Positions 1-8,237 of a stretch of DNA of 43,977 bases are shown piece by piece. The stretch is from an uncultured Granulosicoccaceae bacterium. GTDB lineage: Bacteria > Pseudomonadota > Gammaproteobacteria > Granulosicoccales > Granulosicoccaceae. The stretch covers positions 1-43,977 of the forward strand of contig CALIMV010000242.1 in NCBI GenBank assembly GCA_938045275.1, read 5' to 3'. Positions within the stretch are counted from its first letter, which is position 1, and every line of letters starts with the position of its first letter. A program made the translations under genes and the position numbers. A model generated the notes under the pieces. It made no database searches. It was not told the origin of the DNA and was given only the letters and a program-made list of their open reading frames with translations.

Positions 1-393
1 CCACTCTGCAGTGGGTATACAAATGTCTTCTTGCGGTGCCAAAAAGGTATCGGAACCACCTTGATACATGAGCGGATCGGTCCAGAACGAATCGGGCATT
101 TGTGCACCCCGCGCCTTTCGTACCAACTCCACATGGTTAACGTAGGCGGAACCATCCGCCCATTGGTAAGCCCGTGGCAGTGGTGAATGTGCATCAGACT
201 GGTTAAAAGCCTGCGCATCATCTGGCATGGCTTTCGACAAAGCCGCTAACTCATCTTTTACTGAATGCCAGTTATCCAACGCTTCTTGCATAGTCGCTGC
301 AATGCCAGTGGCTGGTGTAAAGTGATTTAAGTCGTGCGAGACTACAACGAGTTGTCCGTCTCTGGTTTCGTTCTTGAGTGTGGCGAGTTTCAT
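1..393 (-). CDS. Fumarylacetoacetate hydrolase family protein (N-terminal part, cut by window edge)
   Basis: The 131 visible residues begin MKLATLKNETRDGQLVVVSH and read off the left edge with no stop, so the C-terminal catalytic part is missing. They match the N-terminal half of the FAH-family hydrolases of about 330 residues that bacteria use to cleave fumarylacetoacetate (or a close acylpyruvate) to fumarate and acetoacetate. The gene lies 57 nt downstream of hmgA on the same strand, so the two probably form one tyrosine/homogentisate degradation operon. The metal-binding acidic residues of the FAH fold lie outside the window, so the exact substrate is inferred from context. Fumarylacetoacetase is the likeliest identity. 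Confidence 0.8.
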   Translation of the reverse strand, partial: MKLATLKNETRDGQLVVVSHDLNHFTPATGIAATMQEALDNWHSVKDELAALSKAMPDDAQAFNQSDAHSPLPRAYQWADGSAYVNHVELVRKARGAQMPDSFWTDPLMYQGGSDTFLAPQEDICIPTAEW

Positions 394-450
394 ATATATG
401 TATTTCCTAGCATTCCGTTTATTACTTCAGTTATGTCTTTTAACGCAATG

Positions 451-1749
451 TCATGTTGGTGTTTTGAATTTACGCTTTAACCCACTCCAACACTGGGCGT
501 AGTCTTTTTGCAAACTATCTAAGTTAGCGGCGTAGTGACTCACCTGCTGCGGGTATCTTGTTTCGAACATAAACGCCATGGTGTCTTCGAGTTTTTGCGG
601 GCTAAGTGTCGCCTCACTGGCTTTTTCAAATCCAGCGGCATCCGGTCCGTGCGGCAACATCTGATTATGCAGACTCATACCTCCCGGTATAAAGCCCTCC
701 TCTTTGGCATCGTATTGCCCGTAAATAAGCCCCATAAATTCACTCATAATATTACGGTGATACCAGGGTGGCCTAAAGGTATTTTCCGCCACCAGCCAAC
801 GAGGTGGAAATATAACAAAGTCAATGTTAGCCGTACCCTCCTGCTCGGTTGGAGACGTTAGCACAGTGAATATGGATGGGTCCGGGTGATCAAACAATAA
901 AGCACCCACCGGAGAAAATGTGCTGAGATCGTATTTATACGGCACATAATTTCCATGCCACGCAACAACATCCAATGGCGAGTGATCAATGTGCGTTTCG
1001 TGAAAACTACCACACCATTTGTATACAACACGGCAGGAAGATTCTTTGTCTTCATAGGCGGCCACCGGTGTTTTAAAATCGCGTGGGTTGGCCAAACAGT
1101 TAGCGCCTATAGGGCCGCGATCTGGCAATGTTAGCGGCGCTCCATAGTTTTCACAAACATAACCACGTGCATGCTGACCATGACCTAAGACCTTGAATGT
1201 CATACCACGTGGTACAACAGCGATCTCGCCTGGTTCTACACCCATGACGCCAAGCTCTGTATCGAGTTGCAGCCCTGACATCTGTGGCACAAACAATAGC
1301 TCACCGTCTGCATTACAAAAATAGTCATCGGGTGAATCGGTATTAAAATCATAGACATGTGCAGCCATACCCACCTGGGTCATGACATCGCCGGCCGTTG
1401 TCACGGTACGCATGCCGGTTAGAAAAGTGGTGCCAGCAGGTGCCGCTGGAATCGGATTCCATCGGTACTGGCCAAGCGCTAAGTGCGGGCCAGACTGTTG
1501 CGGCGCCGATTCCCAGTGCTCAACCTGAATTTGTTTAAATGAGCCAGTGTGTCGAACACTGGGACGAATTCGATACAACCAACTGCGCTCGTTTTTACCG
1601 CGTGGCGCTGTGAATGGTGAGCCGGATAACTGTTCTGCGTACAAACCTAACGGACATTGTTGTGGACTGTTTTGCCCTTGTGGTAACGCACCAGAAATTG
1701 ATTCTGTTTCAAAATCATTGCCAAAACCGGGTTGGTAGTCAGTACTCAT
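451..1749 (-). CDS. hmgA: Homogentisate 1,2-dioxygenase
   Basis: This cytoplasmic non-haem iron enzyme opens the ring of homogentisate to give maleylacetoacetate in tyrosine and phenylalanine breakdown. The 432-residue length is typical. The expected iron ligands are visible: H331 in WYHRN, E337 in MSEF and H367 in PHGPD, matching His335/Glu341/His371 of the human enzyme. The N-terminal motif [12 protein letters not shown] is also characteristic. The next gene in the operon is a fumarylacetoacetate hydrolase. The isomerase step (maiA) is not in the window and may lie beyond the left edge. A sigma70-like promoter with an overlapping palindrome sits just upstream, which suggests repression by a local regulator not seen here. 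Confidence 0.97.
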   Translation of the reverse strand: MSTDYQPGFGNDFETESISGALPQGQNSPQQCPLGLYAEQLSGSPFTAPRGKNERSWLYRIRPSVRHTGSFKQIQVEHWESAPQQSGPHLALGQYRWNPIPAAPAGTTFLTGMRTVTTAGDVMTQVGMAAHVYDFNTDSPDDYFCNADGELLFVPQMSGLQLDTELGVMGVEPGEIAVVPRGMTFKVLGHGQHARGYVCENYGAPLTLPDRGPIGANCLANPRDFKTPVAAYEDKESSCRVVYKWCGSFHETHIDHSPLDVVAWHGNYVPYKYDLSTFSPVGALLFDHPDPSIFTVLTSPTEQEGTANIDFVIFPPRWLVAENTFRPPWYHRNIMSEFMGLIYGQYDAKEEGFIPGGMSLHNQMLPHGPDAAGFEKASEATLSPQKLEDTMAFMFETRYPQQVSHYAANLDSLQKDYAQCWSGLKRKFKTPT

Positions 1750-1775
1750 AATGTTTTTACGCTGCTTCAGACAGT

Positions 1776-1810
1776 ACTATCATGATAGTTGTATATGTCA
1801 CTATACTCAA
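1776..1810 (-). promoter_or_regulatory. Candidate hmgA promoter with palindromic operator
   Basis: On the minus strand TTGAGT (1805-1810) and TATCAT (1782-1787) are separated by exactly 17 nt, a good sigma70 pair. The -10 lies inside a perfect 14-bp palindrome ACTATCATGATAGT (1776-1789), as expected for a repressor operator. A second dyad, GTATA-N6-TATAC, lies at 1791-1806. The predicted start point is about 25 nt before the hmgA ATG. The regulator is unknown. IclR- and MarR-type repressors control homogentisate genes in other proteobacteria. Confidence 0.55.
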
Positions 1811-1988
1811 AACTGATTGCTACGGTGAGCAACTTCAGGGCGAAATCTGGCGTGTGCAAGTACAAAGCTGAAATAAACAGTATTACGCGTCAACCGCCCA
1901 ATTTGACCAGTATTTCCGCCCACCAAGAAAAGCCGTGTGTAGCCAAGGTATATAGAATAAAGGGGCAAACAACAATTGGGAAGTACTT

Positions 1989-2645
1989 ATGGCGTTCTAC
2001 ACTGAAGCACAGAAAAATATACAGGAAAAATTTCAAAGCAGAGCGTTGGCAGATCGAGTGGAGGCGCAAATTGTAGCCGATGAGCTGGAGGATATGCACG
2101 TTGGCTTTATATCGTCAAGAGACTTCTTCTTTCTCTCAACAGTCAATGGCAGTGGCGAGCCCACAGTATCCTATAAAGGAGGTAACGTTGGTACGCTCAC
2201 GGTAGTCGATAGTAAAACCATTGTGTTTCCCGCCTATGATGGAAACGGCATGTTCCTTTCTGTAGGCAACATAGATGACACCGCTAAAATAGGTTTGTTG
2301 TTTATCGATTTTGAAACACCTAACCGCATACGCGTACAAGCTACTGCAAAGATTCTGCACAACAGCGAACTCATGGAAAAATACCCTGGTGCGATAGCAC
2401 TGGTTGAGGCAAGCGTTGATAAAGTGTTCTTAAACTGTGCTCGCTATATTCACAAGCATCAACGCGTTGAAGCGACTAACAAATATGTTCCAGATGCTAA
2501 GGGCGACCAGCCCCACCCTGCGTGGAAGCGAATAGATGAAGTTCAAGATGCATTATCGCCAGAAGAACAGGAACTGACCAGACAACACGGTGGAACAATC
2601 ACAACGGAACAATACGGCGAAAAATTAATGAAGGGTGAGTCTTAG
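1989..2645 (+). CDS. PPOX-type flavoprotein (pyridoxamine 5'-phosphate oxidase family)
   Basis: The 218-residue protein has the split-barrel FMN-binding signature of the PPOX superfamily, roughly residues 35-150: FFFLSTVNGSGEPTVSYKGG, then VFPAYDGNGMFLSVGNI and a strand containing IGLLFIDFETPNRIRVQATA. Relatives of this length bind FMN or F420 and are annotated only as PPOX-family proteins. It is not PdxH, because the PdxH PLP-binding C-terminus is absent. It reads divergently from hmgA across a 239-nt gap. The ATG at 1989 has GGGAAG a few bases upstream. Its substrate cannot be told from the sequence. It ends 4 nt before the convergent AraC-type gene. Confidence 0.85.
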   Translation: MAFYTEAQKNIQEKFQSRALADRVEAQIVADELEDMHVGFISSRDFFFLSTVNGSGEPTVSYKGGNVGTLTVVDSKTIVFPAYDGNGMFLSVGNIDDTAKIGLLFIDFETPNRIRVQATAKILHNSELMEKYPGAIALVEASVDKVFLNCARYIHKHQRVEATNKYVPDAKGDQPHPAWKRIDEVQDALSPEEQELTRQHGGTITTEQYGEKLMKGES

Positions 2646-2649
2646 CTTT

Positions 2650-3618
2650 TTAATTAATACCAGAAGCGCCGGAATGGTTTGAGCCACGATACGCTTTGGG
2701 TGACATGTTGTAAGTTCGGCGAAACAGTTTTGAAAAATGTTGAAAACTGCTAAAGCCCCATTTACTCGCCAGTTCGCTAATTGTTTGTCCGGTAAAACGC
2801 GGGTCAATAAGATCCGCGGCCACTTGTTCCAAGCGGCTGGTGCGAATTAAACTGCTGATAGACATATCTTCTTTTGCAAATACCTCGTTAAGCCGTCTTA
2901 CAGATATGCCAACAGCCTTGGCAACTCTATCTCTGTTAAGCGTCTCATCACCCAGGTTCGCATGAATAAAAGTTCTTGCCCTGAGCAAAAATTGCTGCTC
3001 TGGTAGCGATATATCAACGCGCGAGTTTGCAGTTGCCGCCAAGGCCATGGCTATCATGTCCAGCAAGGTTTCTTGCATCAATATTTGCGCAGATTCAGGC
3101 TGAGAATCCATCATATTGGTTAAGTCAATAATGTTTTTGGCCACCAACGCGCTCAAAGGCTGAGAGCCATCAATACGTATCCCGGTTAACATTTCTGCAT
3201 TCGGTAACCGCGACAACAATTTTGCTTTGGGGAATTGCAAGACCAGCTGGCTGAAGTCTTGCGAAAGGCTTAATTGATAAGGGTCGGTACTGCTGTACAT
3301 GGCAAAATCCATGCGCTGTAAGGTTGCCGTATTGGCGTGTTGAACCAATCTCGAATGATTGTGTAACTGAAGACTAAGTAAGAAGTCATTCTCTTGCGCG
3401 CGAGCTATATCCCGTTTGCGTCGAAATACTTCATGGCTGGACCCAGTGACATGTGACACAGAAAGATCTTGATACCGCTTGACGTTTAAGCTGCCAAAAA
3501 ACTCTTTCCTGACATCGGTCGTGCAGCCTAATCTAACAAACGCATCACACACCGCGTCGCGCCAAAACTCAAAGCGTTCCGAACTATGGACATCTGAAGT
3601 CAGGTACTTTGCCAACAT
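2650..3618 (-). CDS. AraC-family transcriptional regulator, probable nitrilase activator
   Basis: The 322-residue protein has an N-terminal effector domain of the AraC-binding-like type (about 20-190, beginning SERFEFWRDAVCDAF, as in FeaR/NitR-type activators) and a C-terminal AraC/XylS DNA-binding domain (about 210-312). The second helix-turn-helix is clear: ISELASKWGFSSFQHFSKLF followed by RRTYNMSPKAYR. It is divergent from the nitrilase gene across 231 nt, the arrangement used by NitR-type activators of nitrile-induced nitrilases. I infer that it activates that gene in response to a nitrile or related effector. The effector itself is not readable from sequence. Confidence 0.9.
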   Translation of the reverse strand: MLAKYLTSDVHSSERFEFWRDAVCDAFVRLGCTTDVRKEFFGSLNVKRYQDLSVSHVTGSSHEVFRRKRDIARAQENDFLLSLQLHNHSRLVQHANTATLQRMDFAMYSSTDPYQLSLSQDFSQLVLQFPKAKLLSRLPNAEMLTGIRIDGSQPLSALVAKNIIDLTNMMDSQPESAQILMQETLLDMIAMALAATANSRVDISLPEQQFLLRARTFIHANLGDETLNRDRVAKAVGISVRRLNEVFAKEDMSISSLIRTSRLEQVAADLIDPRFTGQTISELASKWGFSSFQHFSKLFRRTYNMSPKAYRGSNHSGASGIN

Positions 3619-3782
3619 ACTCGGCTACCAGTTGAAAACATATTTTCAAGGTTCAGTACTGCTTGAGATTAATCGCATTCAACTATCAAACGCAAGCCAT
3701 AATGAATAAATCCGCTCAAATTGACTATTTTAAGCGCTCAGGAGGCAAAGCAGCGAAACCGTAATGCTGTAATGATCGGTTG

Positions 3783-3816
3783 TTGACAGTCAGGCAATCT
3801 CGCATAGCCGTGCCTG
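3783..3816 (+). promoter_or_regulatory. Candidate activator-dependent nitrilase promoter and inverted repeat
   Basis: A consensus -35 TTGACA (3783-3788) is followed by only a poor -10 (TAGCCG at 16 nt spacing), as often seen where an activator is needed. The arms CAGGCA (3791-3796) and TGCCTG (3811-3816) are 20 bp apart centre to centre, two helical turns, and could be a binding site. The predicted transcript would start just upstream of the nitrilase RBS (GGAG, 3840 region). This is motif reading only. Confidence 0.3.
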
Positions 3817-3849
3817 TGACAACGAATCATTAAAACCTGGAGCAAACGC

Positions 3850-4875
3850 ATGAACACAGCATTTAAAGTCGCGGCGGTACAGGCAGCGCCCGTGTTTCTG
3901 GACTTGGAAGCAAGCATAGACAAGGCAATCGGGCTGATTGAAGAAGCCGCCGCGCAAGACGTTAAAGTCATTTCGTTTCCAGAAACATGGCTACCCGGAT
4001 ACCCGTGGTGGATATGGCTGGGCGCACCAGCCTGGGGTATGCAGTTTTTAGGTGATCTTGTACAGAATTCTATTGAAAAGGGCTCCCCGCAAGAAGCCCG
4101 GCTGGCGGCTGCAGCCGATAAGCACAACATGCACGTCATCATGGGTGTATCAGAACGCTCAGGCGGTAGTCTGTATATGGGACAGTGGCACTTTGGTACC
4201 AATGGAGAGATCGTCAATCAGCGTCGAAAGCTCAAACCCACCCACGTTGAGCGCACCGTTTTTGGTGAAAGTGATGGTTCCGGTTTGCACGTAAGCGAAA
4301 CCGACCACGGTCGCATTGGTGCACTGTGTTGTTGGGAGCATTTGCAGCCACTGTCAAAATACGCCATGTACTCACAAAACGAACAAATCCATTGCGCAGC
4401 CTGGCCAAGTTTTACCCTCTACGAGGGTATTGCGTACTCTCTGGGCTGGCAAGTCAACACGGCCGCTAGCCTAATGTATGCAGCCGAAGGACAGTGTTTT
4501 GTTTTGGCAGCGTGCGGTGTTATTTCCGACGATATGATCAGTAAACTTTGCGATACCGATGACAAACATCAGTTCATCAAAGCGGGTGGCGGACATGCTC
4601 GAATCTATGGGCCAGATGGTTCAGAACTGGCAACACCGCTGGCGCACGATCAGGAAGGCTTACTCGTGGCTGATATTGATTTGAACATGATCTCATATGC
4701 AAAAGCCGCCGCCGACCCCGCTGGACACTACTCCCGCCCCGACGTCACGCGCCTTATGCTCAACAAAAATCCTGCCCCACCGGTAGTATCGTTTGCCGAC
4801 GGCTTTAAACAGCAAAGCACTGATGAAAGTCCTGCGGTGCAAGCAGAAGGCGCTGAAGCGCCCGAACCTGCTTGA
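3850..4875 (+). CDS. Nitrilase (carbon-nitrogen hydrolase)
   Basis: The 341-residue cytoplasmic enzyme should hydrolyse a nitrile to a carboxylic acid and ammonia. The nitrilase-superfamily triad is visible: E45 in FPETWLPGYPWW, K127 in RRKLKPTHVER and nucleophile C161 in the CCWEH motif. The C-W-E-H form and the PTHVERTVFGE stretch belong to true nitrilases rather than amidases or carbamoylases. The last 35 or so residues are a Pro/Ala/Glu-rich tail, as in many spiral-forming nitrilases. GGAG lies 8 nt before the ATG. The divergent AraC-type gene is its likely activator. Whether it prefers aliphatic, arylaceto- or aromatic nitriles cannot be decided here. Confidence 0.93.
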   Translation: MNTAFKVAAVQAAPVFLDLEASIDKAIGLIEEAAAQDVKVISFPETWLPGYPWWIWLGAPAWGMQFLGDLVQNSIEKGSPQEARLAAAADKHNMHVIMGVSERSGGSLYMGQWHFGTNGEIVNQRRKLKPTHVERTVFGESDGSGLHVSETDHGRIGALCCWEHLQPLSKYAMYSQNEQIHCAAWPSFTLYEGIAYSLGWQVNTAASLMYAAEGQCFVLAACGVISDDMISKLCDTDDKHQFIKAGGGHARIYGPDGSELATPLAHDQEGLLVADIDLNMISYAKAAADPAGHYSRPDVTRLMLNKNPAPPVVSFADGFKQQSTDESPAVQAEGAEAPEPA

Positions 4876-4957
4876 AACAAAAGATGACACGTCACAGCGA
4901 TACAATAATTTAGTCATTTCACAGCGTACATCGTGAATTTTCAGGAACAGCTTACGA

Positions 4958-5041
4958 TATAATCTTTTTCAGACATGGGTCTGTTGACATCCGATTTATC
5001 CAGACAACCATTCACACCCTGGATACGCAGGCAACAGACCC
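4958..5041 (+). promoter_or_regulatory. TATAAT box and long inverted repeat forming the leader of the HD gene
   Basis: A perfect TATAAT (4958-4963), with no good -35, is followed by a 10-bp perfect inverted repeat: GGGTCTGTTG at 4977-4986 and CAACAGACCC at 5032-5041, with ATCC/GGAT as a possible inner pairing. The 3' arm ends 3 nt before the ATG at 5045 and no normal Shine-Dalgarno lies next to that ATG. If transcription starts near 4970, the repeat would fold nearly the whole 5' UTR. Confidence 0.4.
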
Positions 5042-5044
5042 AAA

Positions 5045-5722
5045 ATGAAAAACAACCAAATCGACACACTGAGTGCAAATCTGGAAAAAGCTTTTCTTGA
5101 AAACGCTTTAAAAGACAGTCAAGCCAACCATGATGCCAGTCACGATATTCATCATGCTCGCCGTGTGAAACAAAATGCCATAGCGATTGCAACTCGCGAG
5201 GGCCAAGGCAACCACACGTTACTTGTTGCTGCCGCGTATTTGCACGATCTTGTTAATGTACCAAAAAACGCACCCAACAGACGCGATGCATCCAAACTGT
5301 CTGCTGATGCAGCCCACCCTATTCTGGTTGACTTAAAATTTAGCAAAACCGATATAGCCGCTATTCAGCACTGCATTGAAGCGCACAGTTTTTCGGCTAA
5401 TATTGAGCCGAATAGCCTAGAAGCGTGTATTTTACAAGACGCCGACAGACTTGAGTCTTTAGGTGCTTTAGGCATTGCCCGCACTTTCTATATTGCAGCG
5501 AAACTCGATTCAGAACTCTTCGACGGTGCAGACCCGTTCGCTAAACAGCGTGCGCTCGATGACAAACGTTTTGCCGTTGATCACTTTAAAACCAAACTCC
5601 TGACGCTTGCCAGCACCATGAAAACCGATGCCGGAAAAGCCATTGCAGCCGAACGCACTGACACCATGCGAAGTTTTTTAGCTGCATTGGCTGACGAAAT
5701 CGGTACAACACAGTCCTGGTGA
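5045..5722 (+). CDS. HD-domain phosphohydrolase, YedJ-like
   Basis: The 225-residue protein has a metal-dependent HD phosphohydrolase domain (about residues 28-150). It carries SHDIHHARRV (H33/H36/H37), the HD doublet H67-D68 in AAYLHDLVN, and ILQDADRLESLGALGIAR with D132 and D134. This set and spacing match the small stand-alone YedJ-type HD proteins, whose physiological substrate is poorly defined (nucleotides or phosphorylated metabolites are assumed). Its stop overlaps the GTG start of the next gene by 4 nt, so it is translationally coupled to a DMT exporter. The start lacks a clear Shine-Dalgarno and lies directly after a long inverted repeat. A later start is possible but would cut the N-terminal helix. 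Confidence 0.85.
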   Translation: MKNNQIDTLSANLEKAFLENALKDSQANHDASHDIHHARRVKQNAIAIATREGQGNHTLLVAAAYLHDLVNVPKNAPNRRDASKLSADAAHPILVDLKFSKTDIAAIQHCIEAHSFSANIEPNSLEACILQDADRLESLGALGIARTFYIAAKLDSELFDGADPFAKQRALDDKRFAVDHFKTKLLTLASTMKTDAGKAIAAERTDTMRSFLAALADEIGTTQSW

Positions 5723-6669
5723 ATACGCCATCCGGGAAAGCGGTACAAAGCACGCACAACAATTCTGATTCACAGTTGCACAACGGCATTGGCTTAATGC
5801 TGCTGGGTACGTCGATCGTGCCGATTATGGACGCGGTTGCAAAACACCTTGGTGACACCATGTCACCCATTCAAATTACCTGGGGCCGATTTTTATTTCA
5901 ATTTATTATCATGGCATGTGCGCTAAGTGTAACGCTTGGCCCACAGGCACTGGTTCCAAAGGAGCCGCTTAAACATGCCATTCGCGGACTACTGCTTGCT
6001 GCAGCCACTTTGTGCTTCTTCTGGAGTCTTCGCTCTTTGCCATTAGCCGACGCTATAGCCATATTTTTCGTTCAGCCGATGATACTGACCTTAATTTCGG
6101 CACTGGTGCTCAAAGAAACCATAGGCTGGCACAGACGTATTGCCGTGTGCTTTGGTTTTATTGGCGCGCTGCTGATCATCAAACCAGGCACAGATACTTT
6201 CACTTTAGCCTCTGTGTTACCACTCATTGCTGCCGTATTCTTCGCCAGCTACCTGGCAATGACACGCGCTGTTGCCAACATAGATCACCCGGCAACAATG
6301 CAGTTCGCTTCCGGATTAAGCGCAACCATCGCGTTGTCATTGGTGTTGCTTCTGTCATTACAGTGGCCCGAAAGCAGCTTTGCCCCAAGCATGCCAAGCT
6401 TGATCGAGTGGGGTTGGCTGGTGGTGATAGGTGCAATTGCCGCTGGTGGACACTTGTTGGTGGTAATGGCCATGAACCGCGCCCCGGCTTCAGCATTGGC
6501 GCCATTCGGTTACGTTGAAATTATTGCAGCAACTGTGTTGGGCTGGCTATTTTTTAATGATTGGCCAGATCGATGGAGTTGGTTGGGCATTACCATTATT
6601 GTGGTTAGCGGTTTTTACGTTTACTTAAGAGAACAACGCGTAAAAAGTAATTTTTTTGAAGATACATAA
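5719..6669 (+). CDS. DMT-superfamily (EamA) transporter
   Basis: The 316-residue integral membrane protein has about ten hydrophobic helices arranged as two EamA repeats (about 25-155 and 170-305). Typical motifs are ITWGRFLFQF in the first repeat and SLRSLPLADAIAIFFVQPM at its end, with the matching APFGYVEIIAATVLGWLFF in the second. Members export small metabolites or amino acids. The start is GTG at 5719, sharing GTGA with the stop of the HD-domain gene, so the two are coupled. The first 25 residues are a polar cytoplasmic leader. The substrate is unknown. Linkage to a phosphohydrolase gives only a weak hint that a dephosphorylated metabolite could be exported. Confidence 0.9.
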   Translation: MNTPSGKAVQSTHNNSDSQLHNGIGLMLLGTSIVPIMDAVAKHLGDTMSPIQITWGRFLFQFIIMACALSVTLGPQALVPKEPLKHAIRGLLLAAATLCFFWSLRSLPLADAIAIFFVQPMILTLISALVLKETIGWHRRIAVCFGFIGALLIIKPGTDTFTLASVLPLIAAVFFASYLAMTRAVANIDHPATMQFASGLSATIALSLVLLLSLQWPESSFAPSMPSLIEWGWLVVIGAIAAGGHLLVVMAMNRAPASALAPFGYVEIIAATVLGWLFFNDWPDRWSWLGITIIVVSGFYVYLREQRVKSNFFEDT

Positions 6670-6848
6670 ACAGCCAGACTAAATCGACGAATACCCTTCA
6701 CGATGCTAATCTGTCGAAATAATCCACATGCGATTACTACTGTGCTTGCTGGTTAGAAGGGTGCACCTGCACTATCAATTTGCGATATCTCTTCCCTGCC
6801 GAGCTGCTAATTCAATAGGCGTAGATGAAACAGTGATTTCGGTTTGTA

Positions 6849-8162
6849 TTACTCACCCAAACCAAACTGTTGTTCCATTTCACGCCGAATTCCCAGAGCT
6901 GCAACACTCTCATCCAGCTCCACATCTTGCCAACGCAGCGGCTCACCTTGTTTGATATCGTTTATTAATTTTACCTGGTGGGCCAAACCAATCGGTAACC
7001 CACCTAATTTAAGTGAATCTTTTGCCCGATACAATTTTCCCCAGACTGTATAACCGCCCTCGCCATCCAGCATCTCTCCAGCGCGAAGATCACGCTTTGC
7101 GGTTGCAACAACATCGGCATGAAAGTGTTGCGTACAACCAGTTGCTTTCGACGCTAACGCGGCTGAAAATATTGACATATTCAATTCCAGCCCGATTAAA
7201 TGAAACGGCTTGTACATGGCCGAGTACCGGCCACTTGCATCTGTGTTCATACCGTATTGACGAAAACAAGCCGCAGCATAGTCATTTGGCGCTTCAACGA
7301 CCACGTACACCCCCCAACGAAGGTCTTTAAAAACTGGCCGACCGTCACGCTCCAACGACGACACAACTTCTACCTGCCCTTTCCCAGACAATTGTCCACC
7401 CTCTGTTTCAGGACGCAATACATGGGCAAGATCATCCATTCCTGCTGGTGGAAACTGCAGTCCATTCTCTGGTGCAGCTAAACCAGTAGCATTGGCAATT
7501 GCAGCCATCTCAAGCGCCGATTTCGTACCGTCAAGAAAGCTGTTAAACATTTGACTGTTCATACCAGCCTCCGCAGCTTGTGCTGCAGTTAGTCCATAGT
7601 GCTCCCAAACGGTATCGGGCGTTGATGAATGATAGGCTGGTAAAAATTTGGTACCTTTGCCTGCAGCGATAACATTAAAGCCAGTTGATCGGGCCCATTC
7701 AACCAGCTCACAGGTCAGTGCCGGCTGATCGCCATAGGCCATACTGTAAACAACGCCTGCTGCACGCGCCTCCCTGGCCAACAAAGCACCAGCAAGCACA
7801 TCGGCTTCCACATTAACCATAACAATGTGCAAACCGTGTTGGATTGCACTACGGGCATGAAGCAATCCCACGGCCGGATTACCGGTTGCCTCTACAATGA
7901 CATCGACGCGCGCCTTGTCCATCATGGTCATTGCATTATCGTTAAAATCGGTTTGTCTGATCAGCTCTTCCGCCCACCCAACATCACGACAGGTCTGTTG
8001 CGCGTGCGCAGGGTTCAGGTCACTGATACTGACAACCTGCAAACCTTTCGTTGTTGGCACTTGAGATAGAAACATACTGCCAAACTTGCCAGCACCAATA
8101 AGTCCAACGCGAACCGGGTTGTTTGCATCGGCTCTCGCACAAAGTTCGTTATAAAAATACAT
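6849..8162 (-). CDS. COG4091-type homoserine-dehydrogenase-like oxidoreductase with SAF domain
   Basis: The 437-residue protein has an N-terminal Rossmann NAD(P) domain (VGLIGAGKFG near residue 20), a central homoserine-dehydrogenase-like catalytic region with GKGTKFLPAYH, and a C-terminal SAF-like segment from about 350 (HADVVATAKRDLRAGEMLDG). This is the architecture of the COG4091 predicted homoserine dehydrogenases. They are not the biosynthetic ThrA/Hom enzymes and occur in catabolic clusters for sugar-acid-like compounds. It follows the PhyH dioxygenase gene on the same strand with a 75-nt gap, so the two may share a pathway. The reaction cannot be assigned more precisely. Confidence 0.82.
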   Translation of the reverse strand: MYFYNELCARADANNPVRVGLIGAGKFGSMFLSQVPTTKGLQVVSISDLNPAHAQQTCRDVGWAEELIRQTDFNDNAMTMMDKARVDVIVEATGNPAVGLLHARSAIQHGLHIVMVNVEADVLAGALLAREARAAGVVYSMAYGDQPALTCELVEWARSTGFNVIAAGKGTKFLPAYHSSTPDTVWEHYGLTAAQAAEAGMNSQMFNSFLDGTKSALEMAAIANATGLAAPENGLQFPPAGMDDLAHVLRPETEGGQLSGKGQVEVVSSLERDGRPVFKDLRWGVYVVVEAPNDYAAACFRQYGMNTDASGRYSAMYKPFHLIGLELNMSIFSAALASKATGCTQHFHADVVATAKRDLRAGEMLDGEGGYTVWGKLYRAKDSLKLGGLPIGLAHQVKLINDIKQGEPLRWQDVELDESVAALGIRREMEQQFGLGE

Positions 8163-8237
8163 GGAGTCAGTTCAGTTTCAAGCCAGCGGTTGTGGAACGG
8201 TGATGAATAAGGAAACTATTATAGTGATTAGCAGCAT

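Noticed and set aside
3738-4217. 159-codon minus-strand frame over the nitrilase start
   Set aside because: It overlaps a gene with a complete catalytic triad and has no recognisable motif; treated as a shadow frame.
4984-5012. TTGACA at 4984-4989 as the -35 of the HD gene promoter
   Set aside because: No acceptable -10 lies 16-18 nt downstream, and the element forms part of the inverted-repeat arm.
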